From an uncultured Alistipes sp. (GTDB lineage: Bacteria; Bacteroidota; Bacteroidia; Bacteroidales; Rikenellaceae): DNA of 58,242 nucleotides. This document shows, one piece after another, positions 23,904 to 32,859 of this stretch. Numbering within the stretch: the stretch's first letter is position 1; each line of letters opens with the position of its first letter. The notes under the pieces are model-generated. The model saw only the letters and a program-made list of their open reading frames with translations. It had not been told where the DNA came from and made no database searches. The translations under genes and the position numbers were made by a program. The stretch spans positions 1 to 58,242 of the forward strand of contig CALUMQ010000018.1 of the NCBI GenBank assembly GCA_944321765.1, given 5' to 3'.

Positions 23904-24827
23904 ATGGAAGAATCGGTAAAAGTCCTCATCATCGGCAGCGGCCCCGCCGGGTACACCGCCGCCATCTATACCTCACGCGCCAACCTCGCTCCGGTGCTTT
24001 ACGAAGGCATCGAGCCCGGAGGGCAGCTGACAACGACCACCGCCGTGGAGAATTTCCCCGGATATCCCGAGGGGATCGACGGTCCCGAACTGATGGCGCG
24101 CATGCGCGCACAGGCCGAGCGTCTCGGCGCCGACCTGCGTGCGGGAACCGTTACGAAGGTTGACCTCTCGCAGCGGCCGTTCCGCGTAGAGGTTGACGGC
24201 GAGAAGAAGATCCTCGCCGAGAGCCTCATCATCTCGACAGGCGCCACGGCCAAATACCTCGGACTGCCCTCCGAGACGAAGTTCCGCGGACAGGGCGTCA
24301 GCGCCTGCGCCACGTGCGACGGATTCTTCTACCGCAAGAAGGATGTGGCCGTGGTCGGCGGCGGCGACACGGCCTGCGAGGAGGCCACCTACCTGGCTTC
24401 GCTCTGCCGCAAGGTCTACATGATCGTCCGCAAACCCTTCCTGCGCGCCTCGAAGGCCATGCAGGAGCGCGTCTTCCGCACGGAGAACATCGAGGTGCTC
24501 TTCGAGCACAACACCGTCGAGGTGCTGGGCAACGACTCCGGCGTCACCGGCGCCCTGCTGCGCAAGAACGACGGCACGGAGCACATGATCCAGATTGCGG
24601 GATTTTTCCTGGCCATCGGACACCATCCCAACACGGAGCTCTTCACCGGGCAGCTGGAGCTCAACGACGAAGGATACATCAAGGTCGAGGGCAATACGTC
24701 GAAGACCTCGGTCGAGGGCGTCTTTGCCGCCGGCGACGTGAAGGACCCCAACTACCGGCAGGCCATCACCGCCGCCGGATCGGGGTGCATCGCCGCCCTG
24801 GATTGCGAGCGCTTTCTGTTGCGATAA
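23904..24827 (+). CDS. trxB: Thioredoxin-disulfide reductase
   Basis: This 307-residue flavoenzyme transfers electrons from NADPH through FAD to thioredoxin. It shows the FAD motif IIGSGPAGYTAAIY near residue 10, the redox-active CATC in GVSACATCDGFFY, the NADPH motif VVGGGDTACEEATYL and the C-terminal FAD contact GVFAAGDVKDPNYRQAITAAGSG. Length and architecture are those of the low-molecular-weight bacterial class. It follows the WG-repeat gene after an A/T-rich 49-nt gap in which I could not find a promoter, so it may be transcribed with the VWA operon. Confidence 0.96.
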   Translation: MEESVKVLIIGSGPAGYTAAIYTSRANLAPVLYEGIEPGGQLTTTTAVENFPGYPEGIDGPELMARMRAQAERLGADLRAGTVTKVDLSQRPFRVEVDGEKKILAESLIISTGATAKYLGLPSETKFRGQGVSACATCDGFFYRKKDVAVVGGGDTACEEATYLASLCRKVYMIVRKPFLRASKAMQERVFRTENIEVLFEHNTVEVLGNDSGVTGALLRKNDGTEHMIQIAGFFLAIGHHPNTELFTGQLELNDEGYIKVEGNTSKTSVEGVFAAGDVKDPNYRQAITAAGSGCIAALDCERFLLR

Positions 24828-24857
24828 CGTCTCACACCACTTCTCAACATTCGATCG

Positions 24858-25274
24858 ATGAAACGTATTACGACCCTCGTATGCGCCTTGAGCGCCGCCT
24901 GCGCAGTGAGTTCCTGCGCCGTAGAGACCACCTATATCGGCAAGGCCTATCCGGTAACCGACGCTCCGGAGCTCTACTTCAGCTGGGACGACGTGCCCGA
25001 AGGGTACGAGACCATGGGCCACATCATGGCAAGTCCCCGCTTCTTCGGAACGCTCGAAAAGGCTCAGAGCGTCATCGAGCAAAAAGCCCGCGAGAAGGGA
25101 GCCGACGCCGTGGTCTTCGAAGGGATCGGCATGACGACCTCCGATCCGACCTACACGACCACCGAGCACATCGAGCGGAACGACGACGGCAGCAGCACCC
25201 GTACGGCCACGACCAAACGTGACGTCTCGGTTTCGACCCGGCTTGAGGCGACCTTCATCAAATACAGAAGATAG
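24858..25274 (+). CDS. Small lipoprotein of unknown function
   Basis: This 138-residue protein has a lipoprotein signal with Cys20 (AVSSC). The mature part has a compact alpha/beta pattern, SVIEQKAREKGADAVVFEGI followed by a T-rich strand, which recalls outer-membrane lipoproteins of the RcsF/DUF4156 kind (a helix then GAnav). The resemblance is weak. It sits 30 nt after trxB and 4 nt before rnz on the same strand, in an apparent trxB-lipoprotein-rnz-rRNA methyltransferase operon. No function is assigned. Confidence 0.75.
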   Translation: MKRITTLVCALSAACAVSSCAVETTYIGKAYPVTDAPELYFSWDDVPEGYETMGHIMASPRFFGTLEKAQSVIEQKAREKGADAVVFEGIGMTTSDPTYTTTEHIERNDDGSSTRTATTKRDVSVSTRLEATFIKYRR

Positions 25275-25278
25275 AGAC

Positions 25279-26202
25279 ATGAGTTTTGCGGTGACCATCC
25301 TCGGCTGCGCCTCGGCCAAACCGACCGTGAACCGGCATCCGTCGTCGCAGGCGGTGAACATCCATGAGCAATACTACCTCGTGGATGCGGGTGAGGGTGC
25401 ACAGCAGCAGCTGATCCGCTACGGCATCAATCCGCTGAAGATCCGCGCGGCGTTCATCTCGCACCTCCACGGAGATCATGTCTTCGGGCTCTTCCCGCTG
25501 ATCTCGACACTGGGGCTCTACGGACGCCGCACGCCGCTCGACGTCTATGCTCCGGCACCGTTCGGCGAGATGCTCGGCGCCCACCTGCGCTATTTCGACA
25601 CGGAGCTGCCCTACGAGGTGGTATGGCACGAGGTGGCGACGACCCGTCACACCCTGCTCTTCGAAAACCGCACGATGGAGGTATGGAGCATTCCGCTGCG
25701 GCATCGGGTGCCGTGCGCCGGATTCCTGTTCCGCGAGAAGGAGCCGCCGCTGAACGTCGACAAGTTCAAGATCGTCAAATACGGTCTCTCGATTGCGCAG
25801 ATCACGGCGGCCAAGCGCGGTGAAGACGTCGCACTGGAGACGGGCGAGGTCATCCCGAACGGGGAGCTCACCTACCGTCCCTACCGCGCCCGGTCGTATG
25901 CCTATCTGTCGGACACGAACTTCTCGGCGCGTGCGGCGAATCTGTGCAAGGACGTCGATCTGATGTACCACGAAGCGACCTATGCGGCCGCCGAGCAGCG
26001 GTCGGCCCGCGACCGGGGCCACTCGACCACGACGGACGCCGCGAAGGCGGCGCTGAAGGCCGGGGCGCGGCGGCTCGTCATCGGACACTACTCGTCGCGC
26101 TACAAGGATGAACAGCTGCTGGTCGACGAGGCGCGGGAGCTCTTCCCCGAGACGTGGCCCGCCACCGAAGGAGTCACCTACACCATAGAAAAAGAGTCAT
26201 GA
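25279..26202 (+). CDS. rnz: Ribonuclease Z (tRNase Z)
   Basis: This 307-residue metallo-beta-lactamase fold nuclease trims tRNA 3' trailers. The N-terminal strand FAVTILGCASAKPTVNRHPSSQAV is typical of bacterial RNase Z. The zinc motif is SHLHGDHVFGLFP, the flexible arm/exosite region lies around YGLSIAQITAAKRGED, and later conserved residues are SDTNFS, MYHEATY, and GHSTTTDAA followed by VIGHYSSRY. Since tRNA-Leu here lacks an encoded CCA, RNase Z is needed for its maturation. The start at ATG 25279 lies 4 nt after the lipoprotein stop. Its stop overlaps the next ATG as ATGA. Confidence 0.95.
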   Translation: MSFAVTILGCASAKPTVNRHPSSQAVNIHEQYYLVDAGEGAQQQLIRYGINPLKIRAAFISHLHGDHVFGLFPLISTLGLYGRRTPLDVYAPAPFGEMLGAHLRYFDTELPYEVVWHEVATTRHTLLFENRTMEVWSIPLRHRVPCAGFLFREKEPPLNVDKFKIVKYGLSIAQITAAKRGEDVALETGEVIPNGELTYRPYRARSYAYLSDTNFSARAANLCKDVDLMYHEATYAAAEQRSARDRGHSTTTDAAKAALKAGARRLVIGHYSSRYKDEQLLVDEARELFPETWPATEGVTYTIEKES

Positions 26203-26978
26203 CCAAAGCCGACATCCAACTGGTCCGTGCGCTGGCCGACAAGCGCGGCCGCACGGAGTACGGGCTGTTCATCGCCGAAGGAGAGAAACTCATCGGCGAG
26301 CTGTGCGCCTCGGCGCTCCGCGTGCGGAAGATCTACACCCTGGAGGGAGTGTTCGAGGGTCCCGAGGTCGAGGTGGTCGCTCCGCGCGACATGGAGCGTA
26401 TCTCACAGTTGAAGACCCCCTCGAACTCGGTGGCGCTGGTCGAGATTCCCCGTTACCGGCTGAAACCCGAGGAGCTGCGCCGTCAGCTGACGCTGGCCCT
26501 CGACGAGGTGCAGAATCCCGGCAATCTGGGGACGATCATCCGGCTGGCCGACTGGTTCGGGATCCGCGACATCGTCTGCTCGGAGGGCTCGGCCGACTGT
26601 TTCAATCCGAAGGTCGTGCAGGCAACGATGGGTGCCATTCTGCGGGTGAGAGTACACTACACTCCCCTCGCGCCGCTGCTCTCCGGGGCCGCCCGGGCGG
26701 GCATTCCCGTCTACGGTACCTTCCTCGAGGGCGAAAACATCTACGACACCGACCTCTCGCCAACGGGGATCATCGTCATGGGGAACGAGGGCCGCGGCGT
26801 GACGCCCGAAGTGGCGCAATGCGTTACGCGGAAGCTCTTCATCCCGCCCTGGCCCGCCGACCGCCGCGGCTCGGAGTCGCTCAACGTCGCCATGGCCACG
26901 GGCATCGTCTGCGCCGAATTCCGCCGCCGCAGCACCGCTACAACCCCCGCTGCCGCCCCCGCCGGAAGACAAAAATAG
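26199..26978 (+). CDS. RNA 2'-O-methyltransferase, TrmH/SpoU family
   Basis: This 259-residue protein has an N-terminal substrate-binding domain (EYGLFIAEGEKLIGEL) and a C-terminal SPOUT trefoil knot: the motifs are NPGNLGTIIRLADWFG (motif 1), IVMGNEGRGV (motif 2) and IPPWPADRRGSESLNVAMATGI (motif 3). Family members methylate 23S rRNA or tRNA ribose. The exact site (RlmB-like or TrmH-like) cannot be fixed by sequence reading. Its ATG at 26199 overlaps the rnz stop (ATGA), a strong sign of coupled translation of two RNA-processing enzymes. Confidence 0.92.
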   Translation: MTKADIQLVRALADKRGRTEYGLFIAEGEKLIGELCASALRVRKIYTLEGVFEGPEVEVVAPRDMERISQLKTPSNSVALVEIPRYRLKPEELRRQLTLALDEVQNPGNLGTIIRLADWFGIRDIVCSEGSADCFNPKVVQATMGAILRVRVHYTPLAPLLSGAARAGIPVYGTFLEGENIYDTDLSPTGIIVMGNEGRGVTPEVAQCVTRKLFIPPWPADRRGSESLNVAMATGIVCAEFRRRSTATTPAAAPAGRQK

Positions 26979-27020
26979 CCCGCGGGGCGTCGAAATTCGA
27001 TTTTATCCCCCGCCAAGGCA

Positions 27021-27049
27021 TTGCGGATTCTGAATATTTTATACCTTTG
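27021..27049 (+). promoter_or_regulatory. Promoter of pdxA
   Basis: TTG at 27021-27023 and the perfect TACCTTTG at 27042-27049 are separated by 18 nt. The ATG follows 68 nt later. Confidence 0.7.
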
Positions 27050-27117
27050 CAGGTTGTAACAGTTGCATTTAGCGCCCTCCCGGATTCCGGGTCGGCCCCA
27101 CAACGAAAGAACTTGTT

Positions 27118-28215
27118 ATGTCGGAACAGAAACTCAGAATAGGCATCACGCAGGGCGATACCAACGGTGTGGGCTGGGAGGTCATCCTCAAGGCTTTGGC
27201 CGATCAGCGCATCACGGACCTCTTCACGCCGGTCATCTACGGATCCCCCAAGGCCGCAGCCTATTACAAAGATACCCTCGAGGAGATCGGAACGATCTCC
27301 TTCAACCCCGTTGCCGGCGCCTCGGAAGCACGGCGCGGAAAGCTCAACCTGGTGGCCTGCGGCGACCCGGGGGAGATTACGCCGGGCGTCGCGACGCCCG
27401 AAGCCGGACGTGCGGCGGTCGAGGCCCTGCGCAAGGCCGTGCAGGACCTTCGGCAGGGAACGATCGACGCCGTGGTCACGGCCCCCTTCAACAAGGAGAC
27501 TGTCCAGAGCGACGACTTCCGCTTCACGGGGCACACCGAATTCTTCGGCGCGGAATTCGAGGGCGAGCCGATGATGCTCATGTGCAGCGACGTGCTGCGC
27601 GTAGGGCTGGTGACGATCCACCTCCCGGTGGCCGAGATCGCCCCCAACATCACGCACGAGCGGATTCTCGCACGGCTGCGCACGCTGCGCCGCTCGCTGA
27701 TCGAGGATTTCGGCATCGTGGAACCCCGCATCGCGGTGATGGCCCTCAACCCCCATGCCGGAGACGGCGGACTGTTGGGCCGTGAGGAGCAGGAGATCAT
27801 TCGCCCGGCCATTGTCGAGGCCTTCGACGAGGGCATTCTGGCCTTCGGGCCCTTTGCCGCCGACGGACTCTTCTCCGGGAACGGCTACACGAAATACGAC
27901 GGCATCCTGGCCATGTACCACGACCAGGGGCTGGCACCCTTCAAGACGTTGTCGCCCGACGGCGTGAATGTCACCATCGGTCTGGACGTCGTACGCACGT
28001 CGCCCGACCATGGCACGGCTTTCGATATTGCCGGAAAGGACCGCGCCGATGCCCAGTCGATGCGCAATGCCATCTACACGGCCATCGACATCGTCGAACA
28101 TCGCCGGGCATGGGCCCAATGGACGGCCCACCCGCTGCCGCGCGCCGAACGCGAAAAATCGCATCGCGACGTTTCGGTGAAGGACCTCCCGCAAGGCGAC
28201 AGGGAGGAGCAGTGA
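27118..28215 (+). CDS. pdxA: 4-hydroxythreonine-4-phosphate dehydrogenase
   Basis: This 365-residue enzyme oxidises 4-phospho-hydroxy-L-threonine with NAD in DXP-dependent pyridoxal phosphate synthesis. The N-terminus IGITQGDTNGVGWEVILKAL, the substrate region TAPFNKETVQSDDFRFTGHTEFF, the metal-binding His in LVTIHLPVAEI, ALNPHAGDGGLLG-EE and YHDQGLAPFKTLSPDGVNVTIGLDVVRTSPDHGTAFDIAGK are all characteristic of PdxA. It has its own promoter and precedes thrS. PLP is needed by gcvP in this window, but no other pdx gene is adjacent. Confidence 0.96.
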   Translation: MSEQKLRIGITQGDTNGVGWEVILKALADQRITDLFTPVIYGSPKAAAYYKDTLEEIGTISFNPVAGASEARRGKLNLVACGDPGEITPGVATPEAGRAAVEALRKAVQDLRQGTIDAVVTAPFNKETVQSDDFRFTGHTEFFGAEFEGEPMMLMCSDVLRVGLVTIHLPVAEIAPNITHERILARLRTLRRSLIEDFGIVEPRIAVMALNPHAGDGGLLGREEQEIIRPAIVEAFDEGILAFGPFAADGLFSGNGYTKYDGILAMYHDQGLAPFKTLSPDGVNVTIGLDVVRTSPDHGTAFDIAGKDRADAQSMRNAIYTAIDIVEHRRAWAQWTAHPLPRAEREKSHRDVSVKDLPQGDREEQ

Positions 28216-28246
28216 CAAACCGCCCCTGCGAGCCGAAGAAGGAGCC

Positions 28247-28282
28247 AGGGGTGGAGAGAAAAACAGGGGTGGAGAGAAAAAC
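28247..28282 (+). repeat. Perfect tandem duplication of an 18-bp unit in the thrS leader
   Basis: The unit AGGGGTGGAGAGAAAAAC occurs twice, back to back (28247-28264 and 28265-28282), in the 160-nt gap between pdxA and thrS. It contains no ORF, and its purine-rich strand is the transcribed sense strand. Confidence 0.9.
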
Positions 28283-28375
28283 AAATGAAAGATCCCGGGC
28301 AAACCGGAGGCGTATTCCGTCTCGTAATTGTGGAAGCGCCGAAGGCCCCGCAAACTTAACTTATTAAAAAAACGT

Positions 28376-30328
28376 ATGATCAAGATCACTTTTCCCGACG
28401 GTTCCGTCCGCGAGTATGCCGAAGGGACGACTGCGTACCAGATCGCAGAGAGCATCAGCCCTCGTTTAGCTGCTGACTCCCTGGCGGCCTCGGTAAACGG
28501 CGCAACGACGGACATGATGCGCCCGATCGATGCGGATGCGTCGATCAAATTCTACAAATGGGACGACGACGAGGGCAAGCACGCCTTCTGGCACACCTCG
28601 TCGCACCTGCTGGCCGAAGCCCTCGAAGCGCTCTATCCGGGCATCAAGTTCGGCATCGGTCCCGCCATTGAGAACGGCTTCTACTACGACGTCGACAGCC
28701 CGACGCCGATCACCGAGGCCGATCTGCCGGCCATTGAAAACAAAATGATGGAGCTGGCCCGCAACAAGGAGCCCCTCATCCGCCGTGAAGTTCCCAAGGC
28801 CGAGGCCCTGGAGACCTTTACCGCCAAGGGCGACCAGTACAAGGTCGAACTGATCACCGACCTCGAGGACGGCACCATCTCGTTCTATACCAACGGAGCC
28901 TTCACGGATCTCTGCCGCGGGCCGCACATTCCCAACACGGGCTACATCAAGGCCATCAAGCTGACCTCCGTGGCCGGAGCCTACTGGCGCGGCAACGAGA
29001 AGAACAAGATGCTCACCCGTATCTACGGCATCTCGTTCCCCAAGAAGTCGATGCTTGACGAGTACCTCGTGATGATGGAGGAGGCCAAGAAGCGCGACCA
29101 CCGCAAGCTGGGCAAGGAGCTCGAACTCTTCACCTTCTCGCAGCGCGTGGGTCCGGGACTTCCGCTGTGGCTCCCGAAAGGCGCCGCCCTGCGCGACCGG
29201 CTGGAACAGTTCCTGCGCAACGTGCAGAAGCAGTACGGCTACCAGCAGGTCATCACCCCGCACATCGGCAACAAGGAGCTCTACGTCACCTCGGGACACT
29301 ACGCCAAGTACGGCAAGGACTCCTTCCAGCCCATCCACACCCCGATCGAGGGCGAGGAATACCTGCTCAAGCCGATGAACTGCCCGCACCACTGCGAAAT
29401 CTACCGCTCGAAGCCCCGTTCGTACAAGGAGCTGCCGGTGCGTCTGGCCGAGTTCGGTACGGTCTACCGCTACGAGCAGTCGGGTGAGCTCCACGGACTG
29501 ACGCGTGTGCGTGGATTCACGCAGGACGATGCCCACATCTTCGTACGCCCCGACCAGTTACTTGAGGAGTTCGAGCGTGTGATCGACATCGTGCTCTATA
29601 TCTTCAAGACGCTGAAGTTCGACAGCTACACCGCCCAGATCTCCCTGCGCGACCCGAACAACAAGGAGAAATACATCGGCTCGGACGAGAACTGGGAGAA
29701 GGCTGAATCGGCCATCATGCAGGCCGCCAAGGAGAAGGGGCTCAAGACCGTTGTGGAGTACGGCGAGGCAGCCTTCTACGGCCCGAAGCTTGACTTCATG
29801 GTCAAGGACGCCATCGGCCGCAAGTGGCAGCTGGGAACCATCCAGGTGGACTACAACCTCCCGGAGCGTTTCGACCTTACGTACAAGGGTGCCGACGACA
29901 AGCTTCACCGCCCGATCATGATCCACCGTGCGCCGTTCGGCTCGATGGAGCGCTTCGTGGCCGTGCTGCTCGAGCATACGGGAGGCAAATTCCCCCTGTG
30001 GCTCTCGCCCCAGCAGGTGGTGGTGCTCCCGATCTCGGAGAAGTTCAACGACTACGCCCAGAAGGTATGCGAATACCTCAACAGCTACGACGTGCGTACG
30101 GAGGTCGACGACCGTAACGAGAAGATCGGCCGCAAGATCCGCGACAACGAACTCAAGCGCATCCCCTACCTGCTGATCGTCGGCGAGAAGGAGGAGGCCG
30201 AAGGTCTGGTATCGGTACGTGCCCAGGGCGAAGGCGACAAGGGCCAGATGTCGATGGAGGCCTTCCGCGACTTCATTACCGGACTGGTAAAGCAGGAGGT
30301 CGAGGCCAACAAGCTGGTGAAGAAGTAA
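28376..30328 (+). CDS. thrS: Threonine-tRNA ligase
   Basis: This 650-residue class II synthetase charges tRNA-Thr. Domains run in order: a TGS domain ([24 protein letters not shown]), the editing domain with the [13 protein letters not shown] histidines and [14 protein letters not shown], the catalytic core with the zinc Cys in [13 protein letters not shown], and motif 2 [34 protein letters not shown]. Motif 3 is [21 protein letters not shown]. The C-terminal anticodon-binding domain starts [13 protein letters not shown]. The ATG at 28376 was chosen because the upstream 16 codons are not part of the family. It precedes infC by 42 nt. Confidence 0.97.
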   Translation: MIKITFPDGSVREYAEGTTAYQIAESISPRLAADSLAASVNGATTDMMRPIDADASIKFYKWDDDEGKHAFWHTSSHLLAEALEALYPGIKFGIGPAIENGFYYDVDSPTPITEADLPAIENKMMELARNKEPLIRREVPKAEALETFTAKGDQYKVELITDLEDGTISFYTNGAFTDLCRGPHIPNTGYIKAIKLTSVAGAYWRGNEKNKMLTRIYGISFPKKSMLDEYLVMMEEAKKRDHRKLGKELELFTFSQRVGPGLPLWLPKGAALRDRLEQFLRNVQKQYGYQQVITPHIGNKELYVTSGHYAKYGKDSFQPIHTPIEGEEYLLKPMNCPHHCEIYRSKPRSYKELPVRLAEFGTVYRYEQSGELHGLTRVRGFTQDDAHIFVRPDQLLEEFERVIDIVLYIFKTLKFDSYTAQISLRDPNNKEKYIGSDENWEKAESAIMQAAKEKGLKTVVEYGEAAFYGPKLDFMVKDAIGRKWQLGTIQVDYNLPERFDLTYKGADDKLHRPIMIHRAPFGSMERFVAVLLEHTGGKFPLWLSPQQVVVLPISEKFNDYAQKVCEYLNSYDVRTEVDDRNEKIGRKIRDNELKRIPYLLIVGEKEEAEGLVSVRAQGEGDKGQMSMEAFRDFITGLVKQEVEANKLVKK

Positions 30329-30370
30329 CAGCTCTAACACACTTATATTAACCTTTAATTTCGTACAACT

Positions 30371-30982
30371 ATCGCAGCACCGAAACCATTCCCGCCGCGG
30401 CCGTTCAACCCCGGGAACAACAGACCGAAACCGGCCAATCCGCGCCTCGGACGCAGACCGGCCGAGAAGGAAAACCCGCACCGCATCAATGAGCAGATCA
30501 CGGCTCCCGAAGTGCGTGTGGTGGGAGACAACATTCCTCAGGTACAGGTTATGCCCATTCGCGACGCCCTGCGACTGGCCGACGAGATGGAGCTCGATCT
30601 GATCGAGATCTCGCCCAAGGCCGATCCTCCCGTATGCCGCATTGCCGACTCCCAGAAGTTCCTCTATCAGCAGAAGAAGAAAGCCAAAGAGCTGAAGGCC
30701 AACCAGACGAAGGTCGTAGTGAAGGAGATCCGCTTCGGGCCCCAGACCGACGACCACGACTACAACTTCAAGCTCAAGCATGCGCAGAACTTCCTGAAGG
30801 AGGGTGCCAAGGTCAAGGCCTACGTCTTCTTCCGCGGACGTTCGATCGTCTTCAAGGAGCAGGGCGAAATCCTGCTGCTGCGCTTTGCCACCGATCTCGA
30901 AGATGTCGCCAAGGTGGAGATGATGCCCAAACTCGACGGCAAGAAGATGAACATGATGCTGGCTCCGAAGCCGAAGAAATAG
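30371..30982 (+). CDS. infC: Translation initiation factor IF-3, AUC start
   Basis: This is a 203-residue IF-3. Homology to the family extends upstream of the first GTG at 30512: in frame, [20 protein letters not shown] precedes it and an N-terminal basic P-rich extension ([20 protein letters not shown]) runs back to an ATC at 30371, with a TAA 15 nt further upstream and no ATG or GTG between. The core has [31 protein letters not shown] and the [27 protein letters not shown] hinge and C-terminal domain. IF-3 genes are known for rare AUU starts that permit autoregulation. The AUC call here is inferred from the frame. Confidence 0.9.
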   Translation: MAAPKPFPPRPFNPGNNRPKPANPRLGRRPAEKENPHRINEQITAPEVRVVGDNIPQVQVMPIRDALRLADEMELDLIEISPKADPPVCRIADSQKFLYQQKKKAKELKANQTKVVVKEIRFGPQTDDHDYNFKLKHAQNFLKEGAKVKAYVFFRGRSIVFKEQGEILLLRFATDLEDVAKVEMMPKLDGKKMNMMLAPKPKK

Positions 30983-31039
30983 GCATCTGCCACGGTTGCG
31001 TGTCGGGCCCGACACGTACTTCCAGATTGGACAAGTCAC

Positions 31040-31074
31040 AACCCCCGGGGGAGAATCCTCCGGGGGTTGTCGCA
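31040..31074 (+). terminator. GC-rich hairpin after infC, possible terminator
   Basis: ACAACCCCCGGGGGA pairs with TCCTCCGGGGGTTGT with one bulge around GAA. The T run is displaced (TTTTTTG about 12 nt later), so termination is only likely. It replaces the expected rpmI and rplT genes of the usual infC operon. Confidence 0.55.
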
Positions 31075-31091
31075 TGCAGCGATTTTTTGCG

Positions 31092-31099
31092 TACCTTTG
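31092..31099 (+). promoter_or_regulatory. -7 promoter box of the LuxE-like gene
   Basis: A perfect TACCTTTG ends 5 nt before the ATG at 31105, so the message would be leaderless or nearly so. A TTG at 31067-31069 lies 22 nt upstream, slightly further than usual. Confidence 0.6.
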
Positions 31100-31104
31100 C
31101 AACG

Positions 31105-32076
31105 ATGATTCACTCCGACGACATATTCCGCCTGCGGCCGGACGATCCCGCAGCCTTCGAGCAGACGGCGCTGGAACTGTTCCGCTTCCAGGCCGCGGCA
31201 TGCCCGCCCTATCGCGAGTATCTGGCCCGGATCGGCGCATGTCCGAATGAGGTGGCGAGGCTGTGCGACATACCCTTTCTGCCCATCGAACTCTTCAAGA
31301 GCCATGATGTCTATTGCGAAGGTCCGGAGCCCGAGGCGGTTTTCACCTCTTCGGCAACGACCGGCATGACCCCCTCGCACCACAAGATGCATTCGCTGGC
31401 AACTTATGAAAAGGCATTCCGCGGGGCATTCAGCACCTTCTACGGCGATCCGGCACGGTGGAGCCTCTACGCCCTGCTGCCCAACTACCTGCGCCGCAAG
31501 GGATCGTCGCTCGTCTACATGGCCGACCGGCTGATCGCCGACTGCGGATCGGGCGGCTTCTACCTCGACGACTACGACGCGCTGCTGCGCGACATGGCGG
31601 CCGACGCGAAGCCGAAAATTCTTTTGGGCGTGAGCTATGCCCTGTGGGATCTGGCCGAGCGTTACGCTCCGAAGCTGACCGACACCGTCGTGATGGAGAC
31701 CGGCGGCATGAAGGGCTACCGCGAAGAGATTCCCAAGGAGGCCTTCCACCGCATTCTCTGCGAGGCGTTCGGCGTCGAGGCCATCCACTCGGAGTACGGC
31801 ATGGCCGAGCTGACGTCGCAGGCCTACTCCCAGGGAGGCAACCGATTCCGCTGCCCGGCGTGGATGAAGGTCCTCTGCCGCGACGTGAACGATCCCTTTG
31901 CCCTCCTCCCCGCGGGATCGCGCGGAGGGCTGAACATCATCGACCTGGCCAACGACTGGTCGTGCGCCTTTCTGCAGACGCAGGATGTCGGACGGGTCGA
32001 CGCCGACGGATCGTTCGTCGTCGAGGGACGCATCGACCACGCCGAGATCCGCGGCTGCAACCTGCTGGTACAGTAA
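31105..32076 (+). CDS. LuxE-like acyl-protein synthetase/acyl-activating enzyme
   Basis: This 323-residue enzyme matches the LuxE/PaaK subfamily of adenylate-forming enzymes. An N-terminal helical region (FRFQAAACPPYREYLARIG) precedes PFLPIELFKSHDVYC, the ATP-loop-like FTSSATTGMTPSHHKMHSL, VVMETGGMKGYREEIPKEAF, SEYGMAELTSQAYSQGG, a typical Asp in RGGLNIIDLAND, and the C-terminal Lys-less GRIDHAEIRGCNLLVQ. LuxE activates fatty acids for reduction in bioluminescence. In Bacteroidota related genes lie in surface-polysaccharide or unknown loci. It precedes a CMP-sugar synthetase by 38 nt, so a role in acyl modification of a glycan is plausible but unproven. Confidence 0.72.
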   Translation: MIHSDDIFRLRPDDPAAFEQTALELFRFQAAACPPYREYLARIGACPNEVARLCDIPFLPIELFKSHDVYCEGPEPEAVFTSSATTGMTPSHHKMHSLATYEKAFRGAFSTFYGDPARWSLYALLPNYLRRKGSSLVYMADRLIADCGSGGFYLDDYDALLRDMAADAKPKILLGVSYALWDLAERYAPKLTDTVVMETGGMKGYREEIPKEAFHRILCEAFGVEAIHSEYGMAELTSQAYSQGGNRFRCPAWMKVLCRDVNDPFALLPAGSRGGLNIIDLANDWSCAFLQTQDVGRVDADGSFVVEGRIDHAEIRGCNLLVQ

Positions 32077-32114
32077 TCCAGGAACCTGCATTCCGAATAC
32101 AAACCGATACACCA

Positions 32115-32768
32115 ATGAAGACCGTTGCTTTCGTACCCATCCGCCTCAACAGCCAGCGCGTCGCCGGCAAGAACCTCCGCCCGCTGCGGGGCATGCCGCT
32201 GATGTGTCACATTCTGAGGACGCTGACCGAGGTCGAGGCCATCGACGAGGTCTACGTCTACTGCAGCGACGAGAGCATCCGTCCGCTGCTGCCCGAGGGG
32301 GTGCGCTTCCTGCGGCGCGACGCATCGCTCGACCGCGACACGACCCTCGGGAGAGAGATCTATGACGCCTTTACCGCCGAGGTCGAAGCCGACCTCTACG
32401 TGCTGGCGCACGCCACCTCGCCCTTCATCCGTCCGGCAACGATCGCCGCGGCGCTCGACAAGGTGCGTTCGGGCGAATACGACTCGGCGTTCAGCGCCGA
32501 GCGCATCCAGACATTTGCCTGGTACGAAGGACGGCCGCTCAACTACCGGCTCGACAATATTCCGCGCACACAGACCATCGAACCCGTCTACATCGAGACG
32601 AGCGCCTTCTTCATCTTCCCCAGGGCACTGTGGTGCGAACGCCGGCAGCGCATCGGCGACCGTCCGTGGATGGCCGTTGTCGACCGCATCGAGGGGCTGG
32701 ACATCGACTATCCGGAGGATTTCTCCATGGCCGAGATCATCGCCGCGAGCCGCGACCTGCCCCGGTAG
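32115..32768 (+). CDS. Acylneuraminate cytidylyltransferase-like CMP-sugar synthetase
   Basis: This 217-residue nucleotidyltransferase has the CMP-NeuAc/CMP-KDO synthetase fold: TVAFVPIRLNSQRVAGKNLRPLRGMPLMCHIL is the P-loop-like nucleotide-binding segment. The substrate region LAHATSPFIRPATI, the VYCSDESI, the ETSAFFIFPRALW segment and the metal-binding DYPEDF near the end are typical. Which nonulosonic acid (sialic, pseudaminic or KDO-like) is activated is not clear. No NeuB or NeuC homologue lies nearby. It shares strand and close spacing with the LuxE-like gene and converges on a GT42/DUF115-like protein gene. Confidence 0.82.
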   Translation: MKTVAFVPIRLNSQRVAGKNLRPLRGMPLMCHILRTLTEVEAIDEVYVYCSDESIRPLLPEGVRFLRRDASLDRDTTLGREIYDAFTAEVEADLYVLAHATSPFIRPATIAAALDKVRSGEYDSAFSAERIQTFAWYEGRPLNYRLDNIPRTQTIEPVYIETSAFFIFPRALWCERRQRIGDRPWMAVVDRIEGLDIDYPEDFSMAEIIAASRDLPR

Positions 32769-32792
32769 CAACAGCAATGCAGCCTACTCAGG

Positions 32793-32842
32793 ACAAAACA
32801 AACCGTGACGCCCCTTTGACAGGAGGTCGCGGTATTGTTTTG
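32793..32842. terminator. Bidirectional terminator between convergent genes
   Basis: CAAAACAA plus CCG/GAC on the left pairs with GTC/CGG plus TTGTTTTG on the right around a C/T/A-rich loop of about 14 nt. The A/T-rich stem base gives T-rich tails in both directions. Confidence 0.7.
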
Positions 32843-32859
32843 CCGGATGCGGCGCGGGG

